Shown here piece by piece: positions 1 through 5,779 of a DNA stretch of 10,563 nucleotides. The notes below the pieces were generated by a model, which was not told the origin of the DNA, did no database searches, and saw nothing but the letters and a program-made list of their open reading frames with translations. This DNA comes from Nitrosomonadaceae bacterium. Its GTDB lineage: Bacteria > Pseudomonadota > Gammaproteobacteria > Burkholderiales > Nitrosomonadaceae. Numbering within the stretch: the first letter of the stretch is position 1; each line of letters starts with the position of its first letter. The stretch spans positions 1-10,563 of the forward strand of contig CAKKRO010000223.1 of assembly GCA_919902625.1 (NCBI GenBank), given 5' to 3'. Both the position numbers and the translations under genes were made by a program.

Positions 1-3
1 GAC

Positions 4-24
4 AGCCGGTGTACCGGTTTTTTT
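4..24 (+). terminator. Rho-independent terminator of a gene to the left of the window
   Basis: A CCGG stem with a four-base TGTA loop and a second CCGG stem is followed at once by seven T residues. Flanking A-T and G-T pairs extend the stem to about six pairs. The T-run follows on the plus strand, so it ends a plus-strand transcript that entered from outside the window. The gene it serves is not visible. Confidence 0.7.
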
Positions 25-70
25 ATAAGTGGATAAGCAGAAAAATAAAGTAAAAAATTGAATCTCTTTA

Positions 71-85
71 GGGAATTGAATTCCC
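71..85. repeat. Perfect 7-bp inverted repeat around one base
   Basis: GGGAATT and AATTCCC flank a single central G. It lies 92 bases beyond the stop codon of the minus-strand transglutaminase-like gene. Read on the minus strand, a T-rich stretch begins about 10 bases after it, so it could be a poor terminator for that gene. It could equally be a protein-binding palindrome. Nothing else in bases 25-177 is recognisable. Confidence 0.35.
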
Positions 86-177
86 CGTTCTTTGGGACGA
101 ATGCCAACGAACTGAAGCACTCATATCTGCTGTATTGCTTGTGGTGGAACGTTTTATTTCAAATGGAGTAACCAAAT

Positions 178-1293
178 CTAGAACTTAGCGCCTGTTCCTA
201 TTAATTCAGATGAAGTTATTTTGTATGAAAAATTCTCAGAATCTAAACTATCCAGTATCTTTCCGTCTACTTCTGCGTGTGGAAACATAAAAAAAGGCAA
301 TTTGCCAGCAATACTATTAGAAGCTAGTAGCAGATCTTCAGCATGATTAAAAGCAACCCAGTTCATCTCCCAAGTGCCAAAGAATTTTTCTCTCAACAGA
401 ATCATTTTCTGCTCATCAAGTGGTATATTCTCCAATGCGGACACTTGCTTCACATCAGCCGGGTTAACAGGGATCCAACCACTGCCAGCAAGGTAAAATT
501 CTGGGCGGCAGTGCTGGGACTGGCTAATATCGCCATATTTTCCTATACTTTGATGTAATTTTGACTCATTCATGCGAATGCCATATTGATTTCGTGCCGG
601 GATATTGGCTGCCCTTGCAAGATTTACAAATAATGAATTAATGTCAACACATTTTCCAGTGAGAGTATTTTTCTCAAACATTGATTTAACATCACCTCTC
701 CCGCGTCCGCGAATTTCCTCATCGTACCGGGTATTATCTATTACCCAATCATAGATGGCTCTGGCCTGTTCCAAGGTGGTTGCGGCGTTGTTTTCTTTTA
801 TAATGGAAATGGCTGTTTCACGTACAATACCGTTTATTGGTTTTAGGTGTGATGAAGCGAGATAATTCTTAACGTTATTTGGTATGGAACGCTTACTTAC
901 AGGGTACTCGCTTAAATTGACAGAATGATCGGAGGTTTTAACAATACAGCTGACAGTTACATGTCTCTGGTTATTTTTTTGTTTTCCTTGCCATTCTGCG
1001 GTAAATACTGGGAAGGAACTTGTTCCGATAGTGGAAAATGAAGCTTTTGTAGCATTACCACTCCAATTGCTGCCTTGAGTAAATTGGAAAGCAGAATCAT
1101 TGGTATCAGGTAATGGAAGCCATAAACGAGCAGTACTGCCACTGGCGGGAAGATCGACTTGATAGGTCAAACGATAACTGGTCCAATTTTTTAAATCGAG
1201 TGATTGCGATATATGCTGTGCGGAAACTAAGGGCGCAATGGGAAAAATTAATGCACCTGATCCAATCAATTTTATAAAATTTCTGCGTTTCAT
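178..1293 (-). CDS. Tat-exported transglutaminase-like (papain-fold) protein
   Basis: This 371-residue protein starts with a twin-arginine type signal, K-R-R-N-F-I-K at residues 2-8, then a hydrophobic stretch and a likely cleavage site V-S-A/Q after residue 25, so it should act in the periplasm. The transglutaminase-like core is in the second half. Cys215 sits in GKCVDINSLF, at the start of the helix, followed by the typical ARAANIPAR segment. His261 is in QHCRPEFY and Asp280 in NPAD, giving the Cys-His-Asp order of the superfamily. Bacterial members are often proteases, peptide ligases or of unknown activity, so the substrate cannot be named. The N-terminal 26-150 region looks like a beta-rich accessory domain. 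An RGRGRGD stretch at 195-201 lies shortly before the catalytic Cys. The start is supported by AAAGGAA (minus strand, 1303-1297). The gene is divergent from the esterase and has no same-strand partner here. Confidence 0.85.
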   Translation of the reverse strand: MKRRNFIKLIGSGALIFPIAPLVSAQHISQSLDLKNWTSYRLTYQVDLPASGSTARLWLPLPDTNDSAFQFTQGSNWSGNATKASFSTIGTSSFPVFTAEWQGKQKNNQRHVTVSCIVKTSDHSVNLSEYPVSKRSIPNNVKNYLASSHLKPINGIVRETAISIIKENNAATTLEQARAIYDWVIDNTRYDEEIRGRGRGDVKSMFEKNTLTGKCVDINSLFVNLARAANIPARNQYGIRMNESKLHQSIGKYGDISQSQHCRPEFYLAGSGWIPVNPADVKQVSALENIPLDEQKMILLREKFFGTWEMNWVAFNHAEDLLLASNSIAGKLPFFMFPHAEVDGKILDSLDSENFSYKITSSELIGTGAKF

Positions 1294-1318
1294 GGTTTCC
1301 TTTATTTATATAGATTTC

Positions 1319-1347
1319 TTTAAACTGCACGAATTTAATCTTATCAA
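1319..1347 (+). promoter_or_regulatory. Weak candidate promoter of the esterase gene
   Basis: TTTAAA (1319-1324) and TATCAA (1342-1347) are 17 bases apart, each four of six to consensus. It overlaps the opposing minus-strand promoter candidate, so the two genes may compete for polymerase. In AT-rich DNA such matches arise easily. Confidence 0.25.
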
Positions 1348-1360
1348 TTTCTTGTGCCAA
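1332..1360 (-). promoter_or_regulatory. Candidate sigma-70 promoter of the transglutaminase-like gene
   Basis: On the minus strand TTGGCA (1360-1355, five of six to TTGACA) and TAAATT (1337-1332, four of six to TATAAT) are exactly 17 bases apart. Transcription would start near 1325, giving a leader of about 32 bases containing the ribosome site. This is prediction by consensus only. Confidence 0.45.
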
Positions 1361-1382
1361 TGCAAATTTCTATTGCGATTAT

Positions 1383-2072
1383 ATGATTAATGACTCAATT
1401 GATTTGCTGTCTGCCATTGAAATTGAAACGGGCGCTTGTCCCACGTATGCAATTGTGTGGCTGCATGGTTTGGGTGCGAATGGGAGTGATTTTGTACCGA
1501 TAGTCAATGAATTGGAACTGTTGTCAGAGAAATCCATCCGATTCATCTTTCCGCATGCGCCTGAACGTCCCGTAAGCCTGAATAATGGTTATATAATGCG
1601 TGCCTGGTACGATATTTTTCGCCCTGATTTCAGAAATTATCAAGATGAATCCGGTATCCGCAGCTCGCAAAAGATGATAGATGTCTTGATTGAACGAGAG
1701 ATTCAGCGTGGCATTGATTCAAAACATATTGTGCTGGCCGGATTTTCACAAGGTGGTGCAATGGCATTGCAAGCCGGACTGCGCCAGACTAATCCGCTTG
1801 CTGGAATTATAGCATTGTCAAGTTACTTGCCTCTTATGGAAACACTTTCAACGGAAGCTTGTGCAGTAAATGCCTCAATACCAATATTTATGGCGCATGG
1901 CATTTATGATGCTGTAATACCCATAGCGCATGCGATTGCTTCAAGAGAAAGGTTGCTGGCTGCTAATTATCCGCTTGAATGGTATGAATATCCGATGGAT
2001 CATACTGTATGTCAACAAGAGATAGTGGATATCAGTCAATGGCTACAACGTATCATTGAACCAGTGGCATAA
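1383..2072 (+). CDS. Carboxylesterase / phospholipase-family alpha/beta hydrolase
   Basis: This 229-residue cytoplasmic serine hydrolase is the right length for the abhydrolase_2 family (bacterial carboxylesterase EstB type, related to acyl-protein thioesterase). The oxyanion-hole region is WLHGLGANG (residues 26-34). The nucleophile is Ser122 in GFSQGG, the acid is Asp176 in HGIYDAVIP, and the base is His207 in PMDHTVC, so the triad is complete and in order. Family members hydrolyse short-chain carboxylic esters and some lysophospholipids; the natural substrate is not evident here. There is no signal peptide. The ATG is not preceded by a clear Shine-Dalgarno sequence, but starting here gives the usual short N-terminus before AIEIETG. 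The xthA gene follows 69 bases later on the same strand and may be co-transcribed. Confidence 0.9.
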   Translation: MINDSIDLLSAIEIETGACPTYAIVWLHGLGANGSDFVPIVNELELLSEKSIRFIFPHAPERPVSLNNGYIMRAWYDIFRPDFRNYQDESGIRSSQKMIDVLIEREIQRGIDSKHIVLAGFSQGGAMALQAGLRQTNPLAGIIALSSYLPLMETLSTEACAVNASIPIFMAHGIYDAVIPIAHAIASRERLLAANYPLEWYEYPMDHTVCQQEIVDISQWLQRIIEPVA

Positions 2073-2141
2073 GCCAGACATTCTCCGTATTTATTATTTT
2101 TTCTTTACATAAACAGATGGATGACCAACTGAATCATCATT

Positions 2142-2909
2142 ATGAAATTAGCAACCTGGAATGTTAACTCACTAAAAGTGAGACTGCCGCAAGTTATTGA
2201 TTGGCTAGAGGCTAATCAACCCGATATGTTATGTTTGCAGGAAACGAAATTGCCAGATGACAATTTTCCACAGAATGAGATTGAAGCCATCGGTTACCAG
2301 TCTGTTTTTATTGGGCAGAAAACTTACAACGGTGTCGCAATACTTAGTAAGCAAAAGGGGAGTGACATAGTAACCGCAATACCTGGTTTTGATGATGAGC
2401 AAAAAAGAGTCATTGCTGCCACCTATGGGGATATGCGGGTTATTTCGATTTATGTTCCCAATGGCGATGTAGTTGAGTCAGAGAAATATGGTTATAAATT
2501 AAGATGGTTGCCAGCCTTAAATAGGTGGCTGCAACAGGAATTAAAAGCGTATACAAAATTGGCATTACTGGGTGATTTTAATATCGCACCGGAGGATCGT
2601 GATGTTTATGATCCGAAAGTATGGGAAGGCAAAGTATTATGCAGTCAACCGGAACGGGCTGCGTTCAATGAGCTGCTCAATTTAGGATTTGCTGATAGTT
2701 TCCGGTTATTTGAGCAACCCGGGAAGTCTTATACCTGGTGGGATTATCGTATGATGGCCTTTCGCTTGAATCGGGGTCTGCGTATTGATCATATTTTGTT
2801 GAGTCATGAACTTGCAAGGTCCTGTATGGCATGTGCGATAGATAAGGCTGCGCGTAAACGGGAGCGTCCTTCAGATCATGTGCCTATTATGGTAGAACTA
2901 TCCATGTGA
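2142..2909 (+). CDS. xthA: Exodeoxyribonuclease III (AP endonuclease)
   Basis: The protein, 255 residues, is a member of the exonuclease III family (endonuclease/exonuclease/phosphatase fold) of base-excision repair. The family cleaves DNA at abasic sites and removes nucleotides from 3' ends of duplex DNA with a divalent metal. The signature residues are all visible: Asn7 in TWNVNSLK, Glu34 in LCLQETKL, Tyr104 in IYVPNG, Asp145 and Asn147 in LGDFNIAPED, Asp216 in RIDHILL and His246 in PSDHVPIM. The length is normal for the family. The start gives the canonical MKLATWNVNS beginning although no strong ribosome site precedes it. It ends only nine bases from the stop of the converging DUF4124 gene and no terminator is seen between them, so opposing transcripts probably overlap. 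Confidence 0.96.
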   Translation: MKLATWNVNSLKVRLPQVIDWLEANQPDMLCLQETKLPDDNFPQNEIEAIGYQSVFIGQKTYNGVAILSKQKGSDIVTAIPGFDDEQKRVIAATYGDMRVISIYVPNGDVVESEKYGYKLRWLPALNRWLQQELKAYTKLALLGDFNIAPEDRDVYDPKVWEGKVLCSQPERAAFNELLNLGFADSFRLFEQPGKSYTWWDYRMMAFRLNRGLRIDHILLSHELARSCMACAIDKAARKRERPSDHVPIMVELSM

Positions 2910-2918
2910 GGTTTTTCA

Positions 2919-3368
2919 TTACCGGTTTTTGTCAGGTATTTTTTGGAGTTCGTTTCTTAGTATGCTCAGGTTTTTCTCACGCACATTAATTTCTTCTTTC
3001 AACCGTTCAACCCGATCAAGGTATCTCTGGTAGTTGCGCTCGCTACCCAGTCGATCTGGAACCCCATCTTTATACTCATGCTTTATTTCGTTTAAACGAC
3101 TTTCTTCTTTAGATATTTTACTTTCAATCAGTTCACGTTGTTCCTCATTTCTGGCAGTCTCCCTTCTTTTTGTAATTCTTTCTTCTATATCTTCAGGATC
3201 AACAGCGGGAACGACAACAATAGGAGGCAGATCAATTTTTCTTGCATTATGAGAAGGTACATTTGAATATGTTACATTGCCATGTTCATCGATATGTTTA
3301 TAGACACCCGATTGGACTGAACATGGGGAACAAACTAACGCAATCAATAAAAAGTAATTTGTTTTCAT
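2919..3368 (-). CDS. DUF4124-domain periplasmic protein with coiled coil (second paralogue)
   Basis: This 149-residue protein has a Sec signal (MKTNYFLLIALVCSPCSVQS) with probable cleavage near residue 20. A DUF4124 segment follows directly: VYKHIDEHGNVTYSN, then P..NARK (about 22-43). The family is common in proteobacterial envelopes and its function is unknown. A proline/valine linker (45-56) leads to a highly charged Glu/Lys/Arg region from about 60 to 145 that should form a long helix or coiled coil. Cysteines 13 and 16 lie in the signal and do not form a good lipobox, so I do not call it a lipoprotein. It follows its paralogue by 37 bases on the same strand, suggesting one transcript. 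The ribosome site is weak. Confidence 0.8.
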   Translation of the reverse strand: MKTNYFLLIALVCSPCSVQSGVYKHIDEHGNVTYSNVPSHNARKIDLPPIVVVPAVDPEDIEERITKRRETARNEEQRELIESKISKEESRLNEIKHEYKDGVPDRLGSERNYQRYLDRVERLKEEINVREKNLSILRNELQKIPDKNR

Positions 3369-3405
3369 GATTCACTATTCTGGCCGCTTATCATTTTCAG
3401 CATGA

Positions 3406-3849
3406 CTATAGACTCGCCAGTTCTTTCTTTATAGCCGTTATATTTCTTCGGTGTAAGAATAATTTATTTTTTAGCTGGATAACCTTTTCTCGATAATTAC
3501 CAGATTCTCGATCATTACTGATTTGGTTCAGGAAGTTCTGTGTATCGGTAAGGAGCTTCTCTTCAGTTACTAATTCTTTTTCCAGAATCTGGTGACGCAT
3601 GACATCACGCTCTTTCTGTGTAGTATCTTTTATACGGGGAACGCCCGGCTGTAATCCTGATTTATTTGGTTCGGCACTTTTGGAAAAAGAGGCTATAGAA
3701 ACTTTTTGTGCATTATTTATGGGGCGGTTGGTAAAGGTAATACGGCCATCTTTATCAACATGTTTGTATATGCTTGTGCCAGCAATAGCTTTGGGTAAAG
3801 AACAAAGCAGCAATAAAATCAATAAGACGGGTAATGTTCTAATTTCCAT
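3406..3849 (-). CDS. DUF4124-domain periplasmic protein with coiled coil (first paralogue)
   Basis: This 147-residue protein has a Sec signal ending in KAIA/G (cleavage after about residue 23). The DUF4124 segment IYKHVDKDGRITFTN, then P.NNAQK, occupies about 27-49. A short linker and a charged helical region (about 75-145) containing ILEKELVTEEKLL follow. It aligns end to end with its downstream neighbour: signal, YKH.D..G..T..N.P..NA.K, linker, coiled coil. The two therefore look like an old tandem duplication that has diverged strongly. It lies downstream of glnA on the same strand with a 260-base gap. From memory, a DUF4124 gene behind glnA is a recurrent arrangement in betaproteobacteria, which hints at a nitrogen-status or envelope link but proves none. 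No strong ribosome site is seen. Confidence 0.8.
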   Translation of the reverse strand: MEIRTLPVLLILLLLCSLPKAIAGTSIYKHVDKDGRITFTNRPINNAQKVSIASFSKSAEPNKSGLQPGVPRIKDTTQKERDVMRHQILEKELVTEEKLLTDTQNFLNQISNDRESGNYREKVIQLKNKLFLHRRNITAIKKELASL

Positions 3850-4109
3850 ATTTTCGATAGAGAAATTCTGATGACAAATGCAATTATCTGATCAGTCTAT
3901 CAATCCTTTTTTAAAGGAAAAGCCGGAAAAGAGCTTATAAATCCTTCTTATTGTAGTAATTGATCACTTTGAACCGATGTAGTTTTTATTTATTCAACCT
4001 CAAAATTCTCTTTGTACGAGGCAATATTTATTCTCTGGGAGTCTGCTGGACCTAAGGTCAACGGGCTTCCAGCCTATGGTCTTCCAATAGGCGATCATTA
4101 TTTACCTGG
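3850..4109. other. Intergenic region between glnA and the DUF4124 pair
   Basis: This 260-base region contains a dyad block just behind the glnA stop (separate entry). It also holds a TCCTTT-TTT-AAAGGA inverted repeat at 3904-3918 and a CTGATCAG palindrome near 3888-3895. I see no convincing terminator with a T-run in the minus direction and no good promoter for the DUF4124 genes. Read-through from glnA is therefore possible. No ORF in it looks coding. Confidence 0.5.
4045..4092 (-). repeat. Overlapping dyads immediately downstream of glnA
   Basis: Three pairings are visible: GCTGGA (4045-4050) with TCCAGC (4068-4073), GACC-TAA-GGTC inside that loop (4049-4059), and GCCTAT (4072-4077) with ATAGGC (4087-4092). 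The outer two share bases 4072-4073, so the hairpins compete. In the minus-strand transcript they begin about 18 bases after the glnA stop. No T-run follows, so this is not a standard terminator. It may stabilise the glnA 3' end or be a dispersed palindromic repeat. Confidence 0.4.
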
Positions 4110-5519
4110 TTATAAGCTGTAGTACATGTCGAATTCAACCGGATGCGTAGTCATGCGCAACAATGTGACTTCATCCATTTTAAGATGGATATAGGCATCA
4201 ATCATGTCATTCGAAAATACGCCGCCACGGATTAGAAAATCACGATCTTTATCCAGGCATTCCAAAGCCTCATCTAATGATGCGCAGGAATTGGGTACTT
4301 TGGCGGCCTCTTCCGGCGGCAAGTCATAAAGATTTTTATCCATTGGATCTCCAGGATGTATCTTATTCTGGATACCATCCAGGCCAGCCATCATGAGTGC
4401 AGTAAATGCAAGATAGGGATTGGCCATTGGATCGGGAAAGCGAACTTCAATCCGCCGCCCTTTTGGACTGCTGGTATGTGGAATACGAATGGCAGCCGAC
4501 CGGTTGCTTGCTGAATAGGCAAGATTGACAGGCGCTTCAAATCCAGCAACGAGCCGTTTATAGGAGTTGGTGCCGGGATTGGTGATGGCATTGAGCGCCT
4601 TGGCATGTTTGAGAATGCCCCCAATATAGAAAAGCGCCATTTCTGATAAGCCGGCATAACCGTTTCCAGAAAATAAGTTCTTGCCGTCTTTCCATATGGA
4701 TTGATGCACATGCATGCCCGAGCCATTATCGCCCACAATGGGTTTCGGCATAAAGGTTGCCGTTTTGCCATAAGAGTGAGCCACATTGTGTACTACATAT
4801 TTGAGGATTTGATTCCAGTCGGCGCGCTTCACCAGGCTATTGAAGCGGGTGCCTATTTCACACTGACCTGCCGTAGCTACTTCATGATGGTGAACTTCTA
4901 CACCAATGCCCATTTCTTCCAGTGTGAGGCACATGGCGGAGCGGATGTCCTGTAATGAATCGACGGGAGGCACGGGAAAGTAGCCGCCCTTTATAGCAGG
5001 CCGGTGGCCAATATTGCCGCTTTCATACTTAATGGCCGAACTCCAGGCCGCCTCTTCAGATTCAATCTTGACTGAACAACCTGACATGTCGGTATGCCAG
5101 CGGACGGAGTCGAAAATGAAAAATTCGGGCTCAGGGCCGAAGTAAGCAACATCACCAATACCGGTTGATTTCAAATAAATTTCCCCTCGCTTGGCGAGTG
5201 ATCGGGGGTCCCGGCTATAACCCTTTCCGTCAGCCGGTTCAACTACATCACATGTGATGAGTAATGTGGGTTCATCCATGAATGGATCCATATTGGCGGT
5301 GTCAGGATCCGGTATCAGTAACATATCGGAAGCCTGAATACTTTTCCAGCCGGCAATGGACGAACCGTCAAATGGATGGCCATCTTCAAATTTGTCTGCA
5401 TCAAAGGTATGTGCAGGTACGGTTACATGCTGTTCTTTTCCATTTGTATCTGTAAAACGTAAGTCAACAAATTTGACTTCATTGTCTTGAATCAATTTCA
5501 AAACATCAGTTACTACCAT
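4110..5519 (-). CDS. glnA: Glutamine synthetase, type I (adenylylatable)
   Basis: This enzyme makes glutamine from glutamate and ammonia with ATP, the main route of ammonia assimilation, as a cytoplasmic dodecamer. The chosen ATG gives 469 residues, equal to the enterobacterial GlnA. An in-frame GTG eight codons upstream (5543) is rejected because GGAGAG lies five bases before this ATG. Conserved elements seen are FDGSSIAGW with Asp51, metal ligands Glu130 and Glu132 in GPEPEFFIF, Glu213 and Glu221 in HHHEVATAGQCE, and GDNGSGMHVHQS with His270. NPGTNSYKRL is followed by the flap residue Glu328 in AGFEAP, then Arg340 and Arg360. Tyr398 in KNLYDLPPEE is the adenylylation site (Tyr397 of the classical numbering), so control by a GlnE-type adenylyltransferase is expected. 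The DUF4124 pair follows on the same strand; ntrB and ntrC are not present between glnA and xthA. Confidence 0.98.
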   Translation of the reverse strand: MVVTDVLKLIQDNEVKFVDLRFTDTNGKEQHVTVPAHTFDADKFEDGHPFDGSSIAGWKSIQASDMLLIPDPDTANMDPFMDEPTLLITCDVVEPADGKGYSRDPRSLAKRGEIYLKSTGIGDVAYFGPEPEFFIFDSVRWHTDMSGCSVKIESEEAAWSSAIKYESGNIGHRPAIKGGYFPVPPVDSLQDIRSAMCLTLEEMGIGVEVHHHEVATAGQCEIGTRFNSLVKRADWNQILKYVVHNVAHSYGKTATFMPKPIVGDNGSGMHVHQSIWKDGKNLFSGNGYAGLSEMALFYIGGILKHAKALNAITNPGTNSYKRLVAGFEAPVNLAYSASNRSAAIRIPHTSSPKGRRIEVRFPDPMANPYLAFTALMMAGLDGIQNKIHPGDPMDKNLYDLPPEEAAKVPNSCASLDEALECLDKDRDFLIRGGVFSNDMIDAYIHLKMDEVTLLRMTTHPVEFDMYYSL

Positions 5520-5524
5520 TTTTT

Positions 5525-5530
5525 CTCTCC
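5525..5530 (-). promoter_or_regulatory. Ribosome binding site deciding the glnA start
   Basis: GGAGAG on the minus strand lies five bases before the ATG at 5519. It falls inside the longer frame that begins with GTG at 5543, which argues for the downstream ATG as the true start. Confidence 0.75.
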
Positions 5531-5581
5531 AGACTAACGTCACAAATTTTATAAAATAAAATAAAGATACATTTAGATAGA

Positions 5582-5590
5582 ATTATACCA
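5582..5590 (-). promoter_or_regulatory. Extended -10 promoter for glnA
   Basis: On the minus strand TGGTATAAT is a perfect extended -10 element (TG-n-TATAAT). No convincing -35 hexamer lies 16-18 bases upstream, which is usual for extended -10 promoters. Transcription would begin near 5575, giving a leader of about 56 bases. A GTGCTGTGCTGG run directly upstream is a short tandem repeat. No sigma-54 -24/-12 element was found. Confidence 0.55.
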
Positions 5591-5708
5591 GCACAGCACA
5601 GCGAATAATTTGAAACGATATTGAAGATTGATATGCCAAACTGCTGGCTGAATATAAAGATGCAAGTATTAGAGTCGGTATTCTACTGTATTATCATGGG
5701 GTAAGTCT

Positions 5709-5760
5709 TTACGATTCGTAATGTATGAGTTAATTCTAAATATTAACGATGATATTCATC
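5709..5760. repeat. Three consecutive small dyads upstream of the transporter
   Basis: The dyads are TTACG-ATT-CGTAA (5709-5721), GTTAAT-N7-ATTAAC (5729-5747) and GATGA-TAT-TCATC (5748-5760). They abut the transporter's ribosome site. They could be operators or leader hairpins, but short dyads are common in AT-rich DNA. Confidence 0.3.
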
Positions 5761-5767
5761 AATTGCT

Positions 5768-5772
5768 GGAGG
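5768..5772 (+). promoter_or_regulatory. Ribosome binding site supporting a TTG start
   Basis: GGAGG lies seven bases before TTG at 5780. The next in-frame start, ATG at 5804, has only a weak AAGAAG before it, so the TTG is preferred. Confidence 0.7.
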
Positions 5773-5779
5773 CAAGGTT

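Noticed and set aside
343..558. Plus-strand 71-residue frame inside the transglutaminase-like gene
   Set aside because: It is antisense to a conserved catalytic domain and has no ribosome site or recognisable product.
2919..3368. Lipoprotein reading of the second DUF4124 protein (Cys13 or Cys16)
   Set aside because: Residues before either cysteine do not fit the lipobox, and a signal peptidase I site near residue 20 is better.
3034..3871. Plus-strand open frames opposite the DUF4124 genes
   Set aside because: Their Ser/Leu-rich composition is what the reverse complement of charged coiled-coil codons gives. The minus-strand proteins have signal peptides and a recognisable domain.
4391..4955. 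Open frames on both strands within glnA
   Set aside because: They are shadows of a fully conserved glutamine synthetase and show no family features or ribosome sites.
5520..5543. GTG start of glnA eight codons upstream
   Set aside because: The ribosome site GGAGAG lies inside this extension, and the ATG at 5519 gives the canonical 469 residues.
5623..5640. Possible sigma-54 promoter for glnA, TGGCAT on the minus strand
   Set aside because: The -24-like element is present, but no GC dinucleotide occurs at the required -12 position.
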